This document shows positions 28,351 through 36,479 of a stretch of DNA of 36,479 nucleotides, in pieces. Every line of letters starts with the position of its first letter. Positions within the stretch are counted from its first letter, which is position 1. The stretch covers positions 1-36,479 of the IMG/VR virus record IMGVR_UViG_3300030098_000109; one strand, given 5' to 3'. The notes beneath the pieces were generated by a model. That model was not told the origin of the DNA. It worked only from the letters and a program-made list of their open reading frames with translations, and searched no databases. Position numbers and translations under genes: made by a program. The DNA is from a virus.

Positions 28351-31300
28351 AGCTGTAAAACAGGGATTAATAAACAATCCCCAGATCATCACTAAAAAAC
28401 AGGATGAAGTTGCTAAAGAAGCAAAGGATAGGGCTGACTTAAACGCAAACGATCCTAACACAAATCCTGATGTGTATGATGAGCAGATGGCAGATCCTAA
28501 TGTATCTAGCATCATAGTGCCTGAAGATCCTACTCCTGTTCTTGGAAGTATGTATGGAGACTTAGTAAATACATTTGAATCCATGCCCTTTTACGGAAAA
28601 GAGACAATATCAGGAGCAAACTTTATAGAGCAGTTAAATTATTATGTAAAAAATATCCAAGGCAGAAATATGCCCTTGTATAAATTTATGGAAAAGCGAG
28701 GAGCTTTTAAAAAATTTAGAGACAATCCTAAAAAACAATTTACAAGAAAAGAGATATTAGATTCTTTAAAAGACTTTTCTTCTTTTGAATTTAGAATAAG
28801 AACAGACAAAGATACATTATACCGACCTCAACAAAGACTACCTATTGATGAGAGTGCAGGAGACTATAAGAAAATAGGTTATGCTGAAATAACTTTACAT
28901 GCCCCCATAGATAATACTGTGCCTTCAATACAAAAATTTGCAGACAAGCACTTTAAAGGAAATACTATAGGACATACTAGATCTTCTTTTGTGTATAACA
29001 ATAAAACTAAAGATTCGGCTGTTATGCCTGAAGAGGTACAAGGAGATCTTCTTCAAAACATTGGAAAAAAAGTAGATGTTACAACGGATAGATTAACTAA
29101 CATACCTACATATGATAATTTTCAAGAGACAACTCTGGTTGGTAATCAAACTATGAGTTTAGTAGGAATTAGATCAGATACTACAATAACTAGATCTGAA
29201 TCTCCTAGTTGGTTTACTACTTCATTTATAGCACCTACTCGATCTTATAATAGCTTAAAAGAAAATTTAAGACTTGAATACTTTCTTATGGAAGATAATG
29301 CAATGCTACTTAATAGGATTAAAGAAGGTAGAGTTCCACTAAATGAAGAAGTTGCTAATGCCATAGGAAGAGATAAAGGTATAATGAACATTGGCTCTCC
29401 AGATGCAACAAGCAGAATGGAGGACAACAAAAGTAGATTTATATCACAATTATTTTCTAAAGGTTTTTCACCAAGACAAATTAGAGAAAAACTAAACGAA
29501 TATTTTCCTTTGTCTAGTTCTAAAATAAAAGGCGAAAGTTTAACTGAAAGACAGATACAATCATTTTTAAAAAGAGAAAAACAAAATAAGATAGATCATT
29601 ATAAAGAAGTATTTAATAAAAATTTTATTGGTATTGGAGAGGAAGCTCAAGATATTAGTGGTAGCACTATAACTGCATTTAGTGAGTTACCTAGATTAGG
29701 TGCATTAATAGATAAATTAGAAAAAAATTATGCAACAGGTTCGGCTGAAAGACAGCCTTTTTTTACATTGCGATATATGCAAAGTTCTCTTTATGAAACT
29801 ATAATAAATTTAGAACGTAGAGACTCATTTGAGTATCAAAGATTAGAAGACGTAACGGATTTTTCTCAATTTAAAAGTTATGAAAAACTAAGAAAGTTAA
29901 ATGCACAAAAATTAAAAGATATTCAGAATACTATGCCTAGAACAATGGTATCTGGTTATGACTATAGAAATCCTAGTGCGATACCTGTATTTATGCAACG
30001 CTTTGCTGCTCATGGTTTTAACATGACAGAGAGAACAGAGATGATTAATGATATTCTTTCTAAATATAATTTAAATTATTTTAGAGGTGCAAATATAAGA
30101 AAGGGTCATCAACAAGGACAGGTAAGAGATGATGAGAGAGATAGATTTTTAACTGATGGTTCTACTAATTATGCAGGGCAAATAAAATATCCTGATGGCT
30201 CTATTAAAACCTATATGAATGCTAACGAAAGATTTCTAAGATATTTTGATGAAATAAATGAAGATAGACAAATAGGAGCTTCTACTTGGTCTGACCACCA
30301 TCCTGAATATCAAGATCATTTAATTCAAGAAGAATTTAAGTTACCTGATTTTGAAGATGCATATCCAGATATATCACAACCTTTGCCTTATAATTTTGAA
30401 GACACTAAAAAGAGAATGAAAAAAATTGTTGATGATTTAAATGAACAATACAACGCTATAAATGCAGCCAGATACAAACTAAGTAAATATTTAACTAAAG
30501 CATTGGAACAAGATGCTTTACATAAAATAAATGTAGATCCTATAGGAGATACAACAGGTCCTGATAGTAGACTTACAAATGTTACTATGTGGAGAGAGAC
30601 TAAAGATAAGCCAGTAGTAGGAAAGGATGCAGGTGATTATGGACGTTACTATGATGATACAATTAGTCCTGCACAAAAAGAAGTTATATCGGTTAACTAT
30701 GAAGGAGATTTTATAGATAATCAAAATGCTGTTACACAAGAACGAGATGCCTACAATAGAAAACAAGATGAAATTATAGACTTAGAAAATGATCCACGAT
30801 TGAATGACCCATCTGGTGATGATGGTCTTTCTGAACAATTAGACGAGTTATACAATGATCTATCAGATATAGCACTAGATATAGATAAGGCAGAACAAAG
30901 AATGTTAAGAGATTTAACAGCAAAAAATATAGGAAATTTTGCTACACTCTTTGATCCTTTTGAACATGTATTTGATCCGAAACAAATAAATGAACTAAAG
31001 TTAATTGACTTTGATGAAATAGTAGATGACTACGGAGCAGAAAAAGATCCTAGATTTGGTGCAAGCTTTGTTGCTCATGTAATGCGTGAAGTTACAAAAC
31101 AAGATTACTTAAATGGTTTAAATGATTTTGGTTATACTGTGTTTAGTGAGCTAGATATGAATAGATTAAAAAATACTCTTAGTAGTGCTGAAGCAAGAAA
31201 AACTTCTATGGAAGCATATCAAAGATTAGAAGATCTGTCATATAATCCATTAAAGAAAGATGACTATATTACAAAAGGTTTAAACAGGGTTGTAGAAAGA

Positions 31301-33139
31301 GATGATTTACCTATAGCAGACAAGTTAGACTTTCTGTACAAAATGGTTATTGGGCAAATGATGCTTGCTAAAAAATTAAAAACAAACAAAGTAATTATAC
31401 CGAATGCTTCTGAGTTAATTAATTTAAGAGAAAAGCCTACCCCAGAACAAATGGTAAAATTAGGAAGATTTCAGGCTAATAGTAGAGAGTTTAAAAAGTA
31501 TGAAAAAGAGTATGATGAATTAAAATATACAAGAGCAGATGGCACAAAGTATAGTGATAGACAAAAAAGAAAAGGCAAAGATGATCTTTATAATAAGTCA
31601 AGAGTATTAATGATGGATCTATTAAAGAAAAGATTCGGAGATGATGTAAAGATATATGAAATAAAACAAACTTATAGCAATCCCCCTAGAGAAGTGCCTG
31701 CAACAGTCATAGAGTTTAACTTTGACTTTGATCCTGAAAAACAAATGATAAAGATGAGAGAGGGTGGGCTTGTACAGATAGACAATATGCGAGAGTCAAT
31801 GAATTTGTTTACCGATCCAAAAGCATTTGGTGATGATGAGTATAGACAAGATGCTATACGAGAAGCTTTGGAAGCAGGTGTAATATCATTTAACTTTAAC
31901 GAAGGGGGAGTAACTGACCCTACACCTAAACCACCGATGATAGATTATATAACACAACAAGACTATAAAGAAAGAGCAGGAGAACTGTTTGAGAAAGATG
32001 ATCTATATAGAAAGTATCCCAGTTCTTTTTATGCATATAGAAAACAAACGTTTGACTTTCCAGATCCTTCCGTAGACCAATCTAAGTATGAAAAGATTAT
32101 GGAATTTGCTAGTCCAAAGTTAGGTAGCCTAGAGTTTGAAGCCGATATTATTCCTAAGTTTAGAACTGCAGCTTTAGGTAAATTAGGATTCTATAGTGCA
32201 AGTGATGGCACAGGAATGCCTGATCCAAAAGTAGAGAAAGCAGATGATGCCTATCAAAGATCACAAGGATCATTTCGTCCATCGAACATGACTATAGCAT
32301 TAACAAATGACCCTGAAGAGGGAAAGAGGATACGAGCATTAAGAAGAATAACATCAGAAAAAGATCCACTATTTATATCACCATCTTCACTTCCTCACCC
32401 TGAGTTAGAAAGGATGTATACTTTAAATGCAGAAAATCCTACACCTGAACATGAAGCTATTCATAGAGCTATATTAATATTACAAAACTATTATGCAAAT
32501 GATAGAGACTATGTTGTTAAGAAGTATGGTGAAGAAACAGGTAATGTTTTATTTGATTTATTAAAACCTTCTAGGGATAATAATTATTTTCAACTATCTA
32601 ATGAAGTATTAACTGAACAAAATGATGCCATAAGATCAGGTGCTAAGTTTGATTCTGAAACGTATTTACGAAGAACACTTGGTGAGAGAGATGCAGATTT
32701 AAGAAACTATAAAGCAAAATATAAAGACATGTTTAACGAAAAAGACTCATTAGCAAACAATGTAGATCGCATTGTTAGAGCAGGGGGAAAAGAACCTGAA
32801 CATATACTAAATAGAATAAGAGGTATATCTAGAGAAGGACATGCAGACTTTGTATTGAATATATTTGATAGAATAACAAAGCAATTACCTAACTTAGAAG
32901 AGTTAGCCAAAGAAAGATTGTATGACAGAAATCCTAGAGGTGGACCTACCTTTGATGCAAGAGGAATAGCAAAGGGAAGTTTAGACGAAGGATTTTATGA
33001 TAAGTTAAAAGTAGACAGAGCATCTGGAGAGGAGACAAAAAACTTTCTGCAGAGACAACTACAAAAATTTAGAGATCGAAGAAATTTGAAATCTAATATT
33101 AGAGCAAGTGAATCAATAGACTTAGGTGGAAGGTTTTAA
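28334..33139 (+). CDS. Giant virion or ejection-type protein (1601 aa)
   Basis: Largest gene of the window, between portal and capsid genes. Residues about 90-260 include GANFIEQLNYYVKN, KKQFTRKEILDSLKDF, YAEITLHAPI, HFKGNTIGHTRSSFV and MPEEVQGDLLQNI, resembling the multi-segment polyvalent or internal virion proteins of marine phages in which an EIQSD-like motif occurs; similarity continues near KKLKTNKVIIPNAS (about 1013-1026). Around residue 1373 there is an HEAIH (HExxH) motif as in zinc proteases (His1373, Glu1374, His1377). Codons are A/T-rich. Probably ejected into the cell or part of the head interior; inference. Confidence 0.8.
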   Translation: MGLLSKAVKQGLINNPQIITKKQDEVAKEAKDRADLNANDPNTNPDVYDEQMADPNVSSIIVPEDPTPVLGSMYGDLVNTFESMPFYGKETISGANFIEQLNYYVKNIQGRNMPLYKFMEKRGAFKKFRDNPKKQFTRKEILDSLKDFSSFEFRIRTDKDTLYRPQQRLPIDESAGDYKKIGYAEITLHAPIDNTVPSIQKFADKHFKGNTIGHTRSSFVYNNKTKDSAVMPEEVQGDLLQNIGKKVDVTTDRLTNIPTYDNFQETTLVGNQTMSLVGIRSDTTITRSESPSWFTTSFIAPTRSYNSLKENLRLEYFLMEDNAMLLNRIKEGRVPLNEEVANAIGRDKGIMNIGSPDATSRMEDNKSRFISQLFSKGFSPRQIREKLNEYFPLSSSKIKGESLTERQIQSFLKREKQNKIDHYKEVFNKNFIGIGEEAQDISGSTITAFSELPRLGALIDKLEKNYATGSAERQPFFTLRYMQSSLYETIINLERRDSFEYQRLEDVTDFSQFKSYEKLRKLNAQKLKDIQNTMPRTMVSGYDYRNPSAIPVFMQRFAAHGFNMTERTEMINDILSKYNLNYFRGANIRKGHQQGQVRDDERDRFLTDGSTNYAGQIKYPDGSIKTYMNANERFLRYFDEINEDRQIGASTWSDHHPEYQDHLIQEEFKLPDFEDAYPDISQPLPYNFEDTKKRMKKIVDDLNEQYNAINAARYKLSKYLTKALEQDALHKINVDPIGDTTGPDSRLTNVTMWRETKDKPVVGKDAGDYGRYYDDTISPAQKEVISVNYEGDFIDNQNAVTQERDAYNRKQDEIIDLENDPRLNDPSGDDGLSEQLDELYNDLSDIALDIDKAEQRMLRDLTAKNIGNFATLFDPFEHVFDPKQINELKLIDFDEIVDDYGAEKDPRFGASFVAHVMREVTKQDYLNGLNDFGYTVFSELDMNRLKNTLSSAEARKTSMEAYQRLEDLSYNPLKKDDYITKGLNRVVERDDLPIADKLDFLYKMVIGQMMLAKKLKTNKVIIPNASELINLREKPTPEQMVKLGRFQANSREFKKYEKEYDELKYTRADGTKYSDRQKRKGKDDLYNKSRVLMMDLLKKRFGDDVKIYEIKQTYSNPPREVPATVIEFNFDFDPEKQMIKMREGGLVQIDNMRESMNLFTDPKAFGDDEYRQDAIREALEAGVISFNFNEGGVTDPTPKPPMIDYITQQDYKERAGELFEKDDLYRKYPSSFYAYRKQTFDFPDPSVDQSKYEKIMEFASPKLGSLEFEADIIPKFRTAALGKLGFYSASDGTGMPDPKVEKADDAYQRSQGSFRPSNMTIALTNDPEEGKRIRALRRITSEKDPLFISPSSLPHPELERMYTLNAENPTPEHEAIHRAILILQNYYANDRDYVVKKYGEETGNVLFDLLKPSRDNNYFQLSNEVLTEQNDAIRSGAKFDSETYLRRTLGERDADLRNYKAKYKDMFNEKDSLANNVDRIVRAGGKEPEHILNRIRGISREGHADFVLNIFDRITKQLPNLEELAKERLYDRNPRGGPTFDARGIAKGSLDEGFYDKLKVDRASGEETKNFLQRQLQKFRDRRNLKSNIRASESIDLGGRF

Positions 33140-33141
33140 TC

Positions 33142-35118
33142 ATGGAACAGCAACAAATGGACTTATTTGAAGATGGTGGACTACGTGATCAGGGTGGTGG
33201 TAAAGATCCTGTATCAGGTAACGATGTGCCTGTTGGCTCACTAGAAAAAGAAGTACGAGATGATATACCTGCAATGTTAAGCGAAGGAGAGTTTATCTTT
33301 CCTGCTGACGTAGTGCGTTATTGGGGATTAGATTTGTTAATGCAGATGCGTCAAGAAGCGAAGCAGGGACTGAAGAAGATGGAAGATATGGGACAGATGG
33401 GTAACAGCGAAGAAGCTACACTTCCTGATGACATGCCGTTTAACATGGACGATATAGAAACAGGAGATGAACCTGCTTTTAAATTTAACGTTGGTGGTCT
33501 GGCAGCTGATCCACGATTTGCAACACAGAATGTGAACGTTCCTACATACACAGAAGAAGACAAAAAGAACATGGAAACGGCTGTGCTAAGTGGTATATTC
33601 GGTGACATAACCATGAAGCGATATGTCAATGCAGATGGTAAAGTTATATACATACCGTTTATTGGAGACAAACCACAAGCACCTATTCCTGAAGGATATA
33701 ACTTAGATGAGTCACCAGTTGTTTCATCCCCATCTACAGCACGAGCTACTACAGATAGTGGAGGTGGTGGTAGCACATACGACCCTGCTCTTACCCCTCT
33801 TGACAGGGCATTGCAACAACCAGACATGCCAAAGGTAAAGTCTGTTGACATAAATAAAATGTCTCCTGAAGAGCTAGTGGCATACTATGAATCGTTTACT
33901 AGCCCGATGGCTAGGTTTGCATCTGTGGGTGCAGGGCTACTCTTTGGTCCTCTTGTAGGTGCAGGATTAGCTTTAGCTCAACAATGGAGCATTAGAAACG
34001 GACCTAATAGTTTTGTAAACACAGAGAAAAAACTTGCAGAGTTAATATCTACAGGTAAGCTAAAAGATGCAGGACTAATAAAAAGAATAACAAATGCTAG
34101 AAAACTTGCTAAAGAAAATGGTGTAGGACCTGTAAGTTTATTATCTAAGATAGGCGAAAAATTAGGCTTGTCAAAAGGACCAGATTCTGATATACTATCA
34201 AAAGATTTAGCTGATGCTATTAAGAATGGTGTATTTCCTAAAAATGCAGAAAAAATCTTTAATGAGAAAGAAGCAATAGAACAAGCTTTAAGAGAGATAG
34301 ATCCGAAAACTCTTCCTCAGTCTGGTACATTTGGGACACAATATACTGAAGTTCAGCCTTCTAATATTGATAGAGGTAATTTTGAAACAATAGGCACAAC
34401 TCCTGCTAACTTTGATTATGGTACTGTACCTGAGTTTGGTGAAGGACAACGTGTACAACCTGTTACAGTTCAACCTACTGATGCAGAAGCAAATTACTTA
34501 AAAGCGAGTGGTGCAGTACAACCAGAAGATCCATTTGCTTTAACCTCAGATCAATTTGTTCCTGACTACGGTTTTGACGATAAAGCTCAAGAGCAAGCTA
34601 GAGAAGAACGAATGAGAGATAGAAGATCTCCTATAACAAAATTTCTTACACCTATAGAAGAGGTAGAAACAAAATCTGGTGTGGAGCAAGATAGAAGAAT
34701 AAAACAAAAACCTGCCTACGTTCCAACTTATGATCCTGACGATGAAAGAAGAACTGCAACAGATTTTTATGATCTTCCACAGCAACAGGATGACGATAGA
34801 GATGATGGTGGACCATCTTCTGATCCACAAAATTATGGTTCTCCGTTTGATAATACTGGACAAACTACAACACCTAGAACTGACACATATGCAGATTTAA
34901 CAGGTAGTCCTTTTGGAGATACAGGTAGATCTCAAGCATCACAAGCAGTAGGAACTAGTGGTGGTGCAGGACAAAGATTTGGTCCTACTGGTGGATTCTA
35001 TGTAGGTGGTGTACCCACTAAACCTATAAAGCCACAGAGACTGAAGAAAGGTGGTTTAGCTAAACCTAAAGTTAAACCAAAAAAAATGAAGAAGGGTGGA
35101 CTAGCTTCTAAAAAATAA
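33142..35118 (+). CDS. Virion structural protein with MLSEGEFxxPADVV module (658 aa)
   Basis: Residues about 37-80 (EVRDDIPAMLSEGEFIFPADVVRYWGLDLLMQMRQEAKQGLKKMEDMG) match a module common in marine phage structural proteins. A glycine-rich FKFNVGGLAADPRF follows (about 112-125), then a hydrophobic, perhaps membrane-active segment at about 256-282 (FASVGAGLLFGPLVGAGLALA), low-complexity linker sequence and a tail with KKGGLAKPK and KKGGLASKK. The hydrophobic segment suggests an internal or ejected protein. Exact role unknown. Confidence 0.72.
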   Translation: MEQQQMDLFEDGGLRDQGGGKDPVSGNDVPVGSLEKEVRDDIPAMLSEGEFIFPADVVRYWGLDLLMQMRQEAKQGLKKMEDMGQMGNSEEATLPDDMPFNMDDIETGDEPAFKFNVGGLAADPRFATQNVNVPTYTEEDKKNMETAVLSGIFGDITMKRYVNADGKVIYIPFIGDKPQAPIPEGYNLDESPVVSSPSTARATTDSGGGGSTYDPALTPLDRALQQPDMPKVKSVDINKMSPEELVAYYESFTSPMARFASVGAGLLFGPLVGAGLALAQQWSIRNGPNSFVNTEKKLAELISTGKLKDAGLIKRITNARKLAKENGVGPVSLLSKIGEKLGLSKGPDSDILSKDLADAIKNGVFPKNAEKIFNEKEAIEQALREIDPKTLPQSGTFGTQYTEVQPSNIDRGNFETIGTTPANFDYGTVPEFGEGQRVQPVTVQPTDAEANYLKASGAVQPEDPFALTSDQFVPDYGFDDKAQEQAREERMRDRRSPITKFLTPIEEVETKSGVEQDRRIKQKPAYVPTYDPDDERRTATDFYDLPQQQDDDRDDGGPSSDPQNYGSPFDNTGQTTTPRTDTYADLTGSPFGDTGRSQASQAVGTSGGAGQRFGPTGGFYVGGVPTKPIKPQRLKKGGLAKPKVKPKKMKKGGLASKK

Positions 35119-35190
35119 GTTCACAATATGTTGGCTACCTAACTCCCCACTAACATGGCATACAGTTAGCCCTAACGAAAGGTAAGTAAA
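35119..35190. other. Intergenic gap before scaffold
   Basis: 72 bp holding TAGCCCTAACG (35170) and AAAGGTAAG, the scaffold ribosome site. The TAGCCC element recurs in the capsid leader. No promoter or terminator is clear. Confidence 0.5.
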
Positions 35191-36060
35191 ATGGCAGAAG
35201 CAAAAGTAATGGTGGAAGAGACAACACCAAAAAAAGTAATGTCTCTAGCATCTCGTAAGTATTCACGAGAAGATAAAATAAAAAAAGACGAAGAGGAATT
35301 AAATCAATTAATCGCAGAGCAAAAAGGTGAAGTGACAGAAGAGGTACAAGCAGAAGCTGAACCTACATCTGCAGAGGAGAGAACTTTTAAGAAACGCTAT
35401 GGTGATCTTAGAAGACACTCACAACAAAAGGAAGCTGATCTGCAGGAGCAGATAAACAGTTTAAAAACACAGCTTGATGAAGTTACTAAAAAAGAAATCA
35501 GGCTACCAAAGTCAGACGAGGACTTAGAAGCATGGGCAACTAAACATCCTGATGTAGCAGCAATAGTTGAAACTATAGCTATCAAGAAATCTAAGGAGCA
35601 ATCTAAAGATCTTGAAGACAGGATTAAAAAGATAAACGAGATGCAAGAGTCTGCTACTAAGGAGAAAGCAGAGGTAGAATTACTGAAGCTACATCCTGAC
35701 TTTGTAGAGATACGTGAGGACGATGAGTTTCATAACTGGGCTGAAGATCAACCTAAGTGGGTACAGCAAGCTCTTTATGAAAATGATGATGATGCAAAGT
35801 CTGCAGCTCGTGCTATAGACTTATATAAAGCTGATAAGGGTATTACTAAAAAGAAAGCAAGCACATCAAAGGATGCTGCATTTGCTACAAATACCAAAGC
35901 ATCACGATCAAAACCTCAGACAAATGATCAGTCATCATATCTGAGGGAATCACAAGTACAAAAGATGTCAGCACAGGAGTACGAGAAACGACAAGAGGAG
36001 ATTATGGAAGCAATACAGACAGGTAAGTTTGTATACGATGTTTCTGGATCTGCACGATAA
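35191..36060 (+). CDS. Capsid scaffolding protein
   Basis: 289-aa acidic, strongly helical protein (EEELNQLIAEQKG, KKRYGDLRRHSQQKEADLQEQINSLKTQLDEV) between the structural genes and the major capsid protein, with the coiled-coil character and HPDVAAIVETIA / HPDFVEIREDDEFHNWAEDQPKWVQQALY segments found in podovirus and marine-phage scaffolds. It would direct capsid assembly and leave the procapsid. AAAGGT precedes the ATG. Confidence 0.8.
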   Translation: MAEAKVMVEETTPKKVMSLASRKYSREDKIKKDEEELNQLIAEQKGEVTEEVQAEAEPTSAEERTFKKRYGDLRRHSQQKEADLQEQINSLKTQLDEVTKKEIRLPKSDEDLEAWATKHPDVAAIVETIAIKKSKEQSKDLEDRIKKINEMQESATKEKAEVELLKLHPDFVEIREDDEFHNWAEDQPKWVQQALYENDDDAKSAARAIDLYKADKGITKKKASTSKDAAFATNTKASRSKPQTNDQSSYLRESQVQKMSAQEYEKRQEEIMEAIQTGKFVYDVSGSAR

Positions 36061-36289
36061 AAAAGTTGACATTTAAAAATTTATACATATAACTATGTAT
36101 AATACGTAAATACATACACATAGCCCCTTTATGGACACCTAAAGTGTGTATTTTTATCACAAAAGACAATGCGATGAGACTTACCTAGTTTGTCTAGCCC
36201 AGTGTGTACAACTGCACCTAGAACTAAATTAGCCCCGAATCAGAATTGTAATTTGTATCTGTGACCTTGAAAAGTAAGGAGGAACGACT
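36061..36289 (+). promoter_or_regulatory. 229-bp capsid leader with repeated TAGCCC elements
   Basis: After the promoter, the leader carries TAGCCCC (36121), CTAGCCCAG (36195) and TAGCCCC (36230), a possible stem ATACACA/TGTGTAT followed by a T-rich tract near 36150 (weak terminator or attenuator), and a very strong ribosome site AAGGAGGA 8 nt before the capsid ATG. No gene of its own is seen. Confidence 0.5.
36066..36103 (+). promoter_or_regulatory. Promoter before the major capsid gene
   Basis: TTGACA (36066-36071) with TATAAC after 16 nt (36088-36093), and a further TATAAT at 36098-36103. This is immediately after the scaffold stop and would boost capsid expression. The spacing to the second -10 is too long for the same -35, so the first pair is preferred. 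Confidence 0.6.
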
Positions 36290-36479
36290 ATGGCTTTTCA
36301 AACTGCTGCAGGGCATACCAGTTTACCTAATGGTAACTTTAGTCCTGTCATATATTCCAAACAGGTACAGCTTGCTTTCCGTAAGTCATCTGTTGTGGAA
36401 GGGATCACAAACTCTGATTATTTTGGTGAGATTAGTCAGATGGGTGATACCGTTAAAATTATCAAAGAGCCAGAGATTA
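36290..36479 (+). CDS. Major capsid protein, N-terminal part (cut by window end)
   Basis: Starts MAFQTAAGHTSLPNGNFSPVIYSKQVQLAFRK... and continues SSVVEGITNSDYFGEISQMGDTVKIIKEPEI to the last base. This N-terminus with FSPVIYSKQVQLAFRKSSVVEGITNSDYFGEI is typical of capsid proteins of HMO-2011-like and similar marine podoviruses. AAGGAGGA before the ATG gives the strongest ribosome site in the window, as expected for the most abundant virion protein. The remainder lies outside. Confidence 0.85.
   Translation, partial: MAFQTAAGHTSLPNGNFSPVIYSKQVQLAFRKSSVVEGITNSDYFGEISQMGDTVKIIKEPEI

Overview
This window looks like one large part of the genome of a marine double-stranded DNA phage with a podovirus-type gene set, related to the SAR116 phage HMO-2011 and its pelagiphage relatives. 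The clearest marker is a family A DNA polymerase with a small DnaJ-like zinc module (two CxxC pairs) inserted between the exonuclease and polymerase parts, as reported for HMO-2011. An adenosylcobalamin-type (class II) ribonucleotide reductase, a T7 endonuclease I-like resolvase, separate primase and DnaB-like helicase genes and many small marine-phage genes of unknown function agree with this. The likely host is a marine alphaproteobacterium; that is inference. No tRNA, rRNA, CRISPR array or insertion sequence was seen.

Layout. Positions 1-18159 are transcribed leftward (minus strand): class II RNR, DUF3310-like protein, endonuclease I, Cas4/RecB-like nuclease, a conserved 304-aa protein, DNA polymerase, a small PD-(D/E)xK-like protein, helicase, primase, tyrosine integrase, a SleB-like cell wall hydrolase, a run of tiny single-span membrane proteins, a cytosine-C5 DNA methyltransferase, a DUF932-like protein and several unknown or GP88-like proteins. 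Most junctions are ATGA-type or similarly short overlaps, so this is one long operon or a few. Positions 18160-18783 form a non-coding control region with dense palindromes, a strong sigma70-like rightward promoter and a possible leftward one. From 18784 everything is rightward: very basic small proteins, holin-like proteins and an M15 peptidase endolysin, small and large terminase, portal, a 1601-aa giant protein, a 658-aa structural protein, scaffold, and the start of the major capsid gene, which is cut by the window end.

The most unusual part is about 14.3-18.5 kb. The DNA here, including coding sequence, is packed with short perfect hairpins (stems of about 5-9 bp, loops mostly 3-4 nt), roughly one every 30-50 nt. 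The 251-aa gene at 17404-18159 is almost a string of them. In the same region lie five copies of a near-palindrome TCCCAACAWTGTCGGGA (two inside genes, read in frame), two long hairpins with a shared 12-nt loop and different stems, and leaders in which the Shine-Dalgarno GGA sits in the triloop of a hairpin. Together with a GTGTTAACC palindrome and operator-like copies in the control region, this suggests an undescribed RNA- or DNA-structure-based control or replication system, or a strong hairpin-templated mutation process.

Five small genes that are easily missed are recorded (1919-2080, 11538-11645, 12182-12274, 16263-16421 and 21127-21264), plus two more tentative ones (17296-17322 and 21469-21543). 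Start codons were moved where a Shine-Dalgarno sequence and gene overlap decide them.
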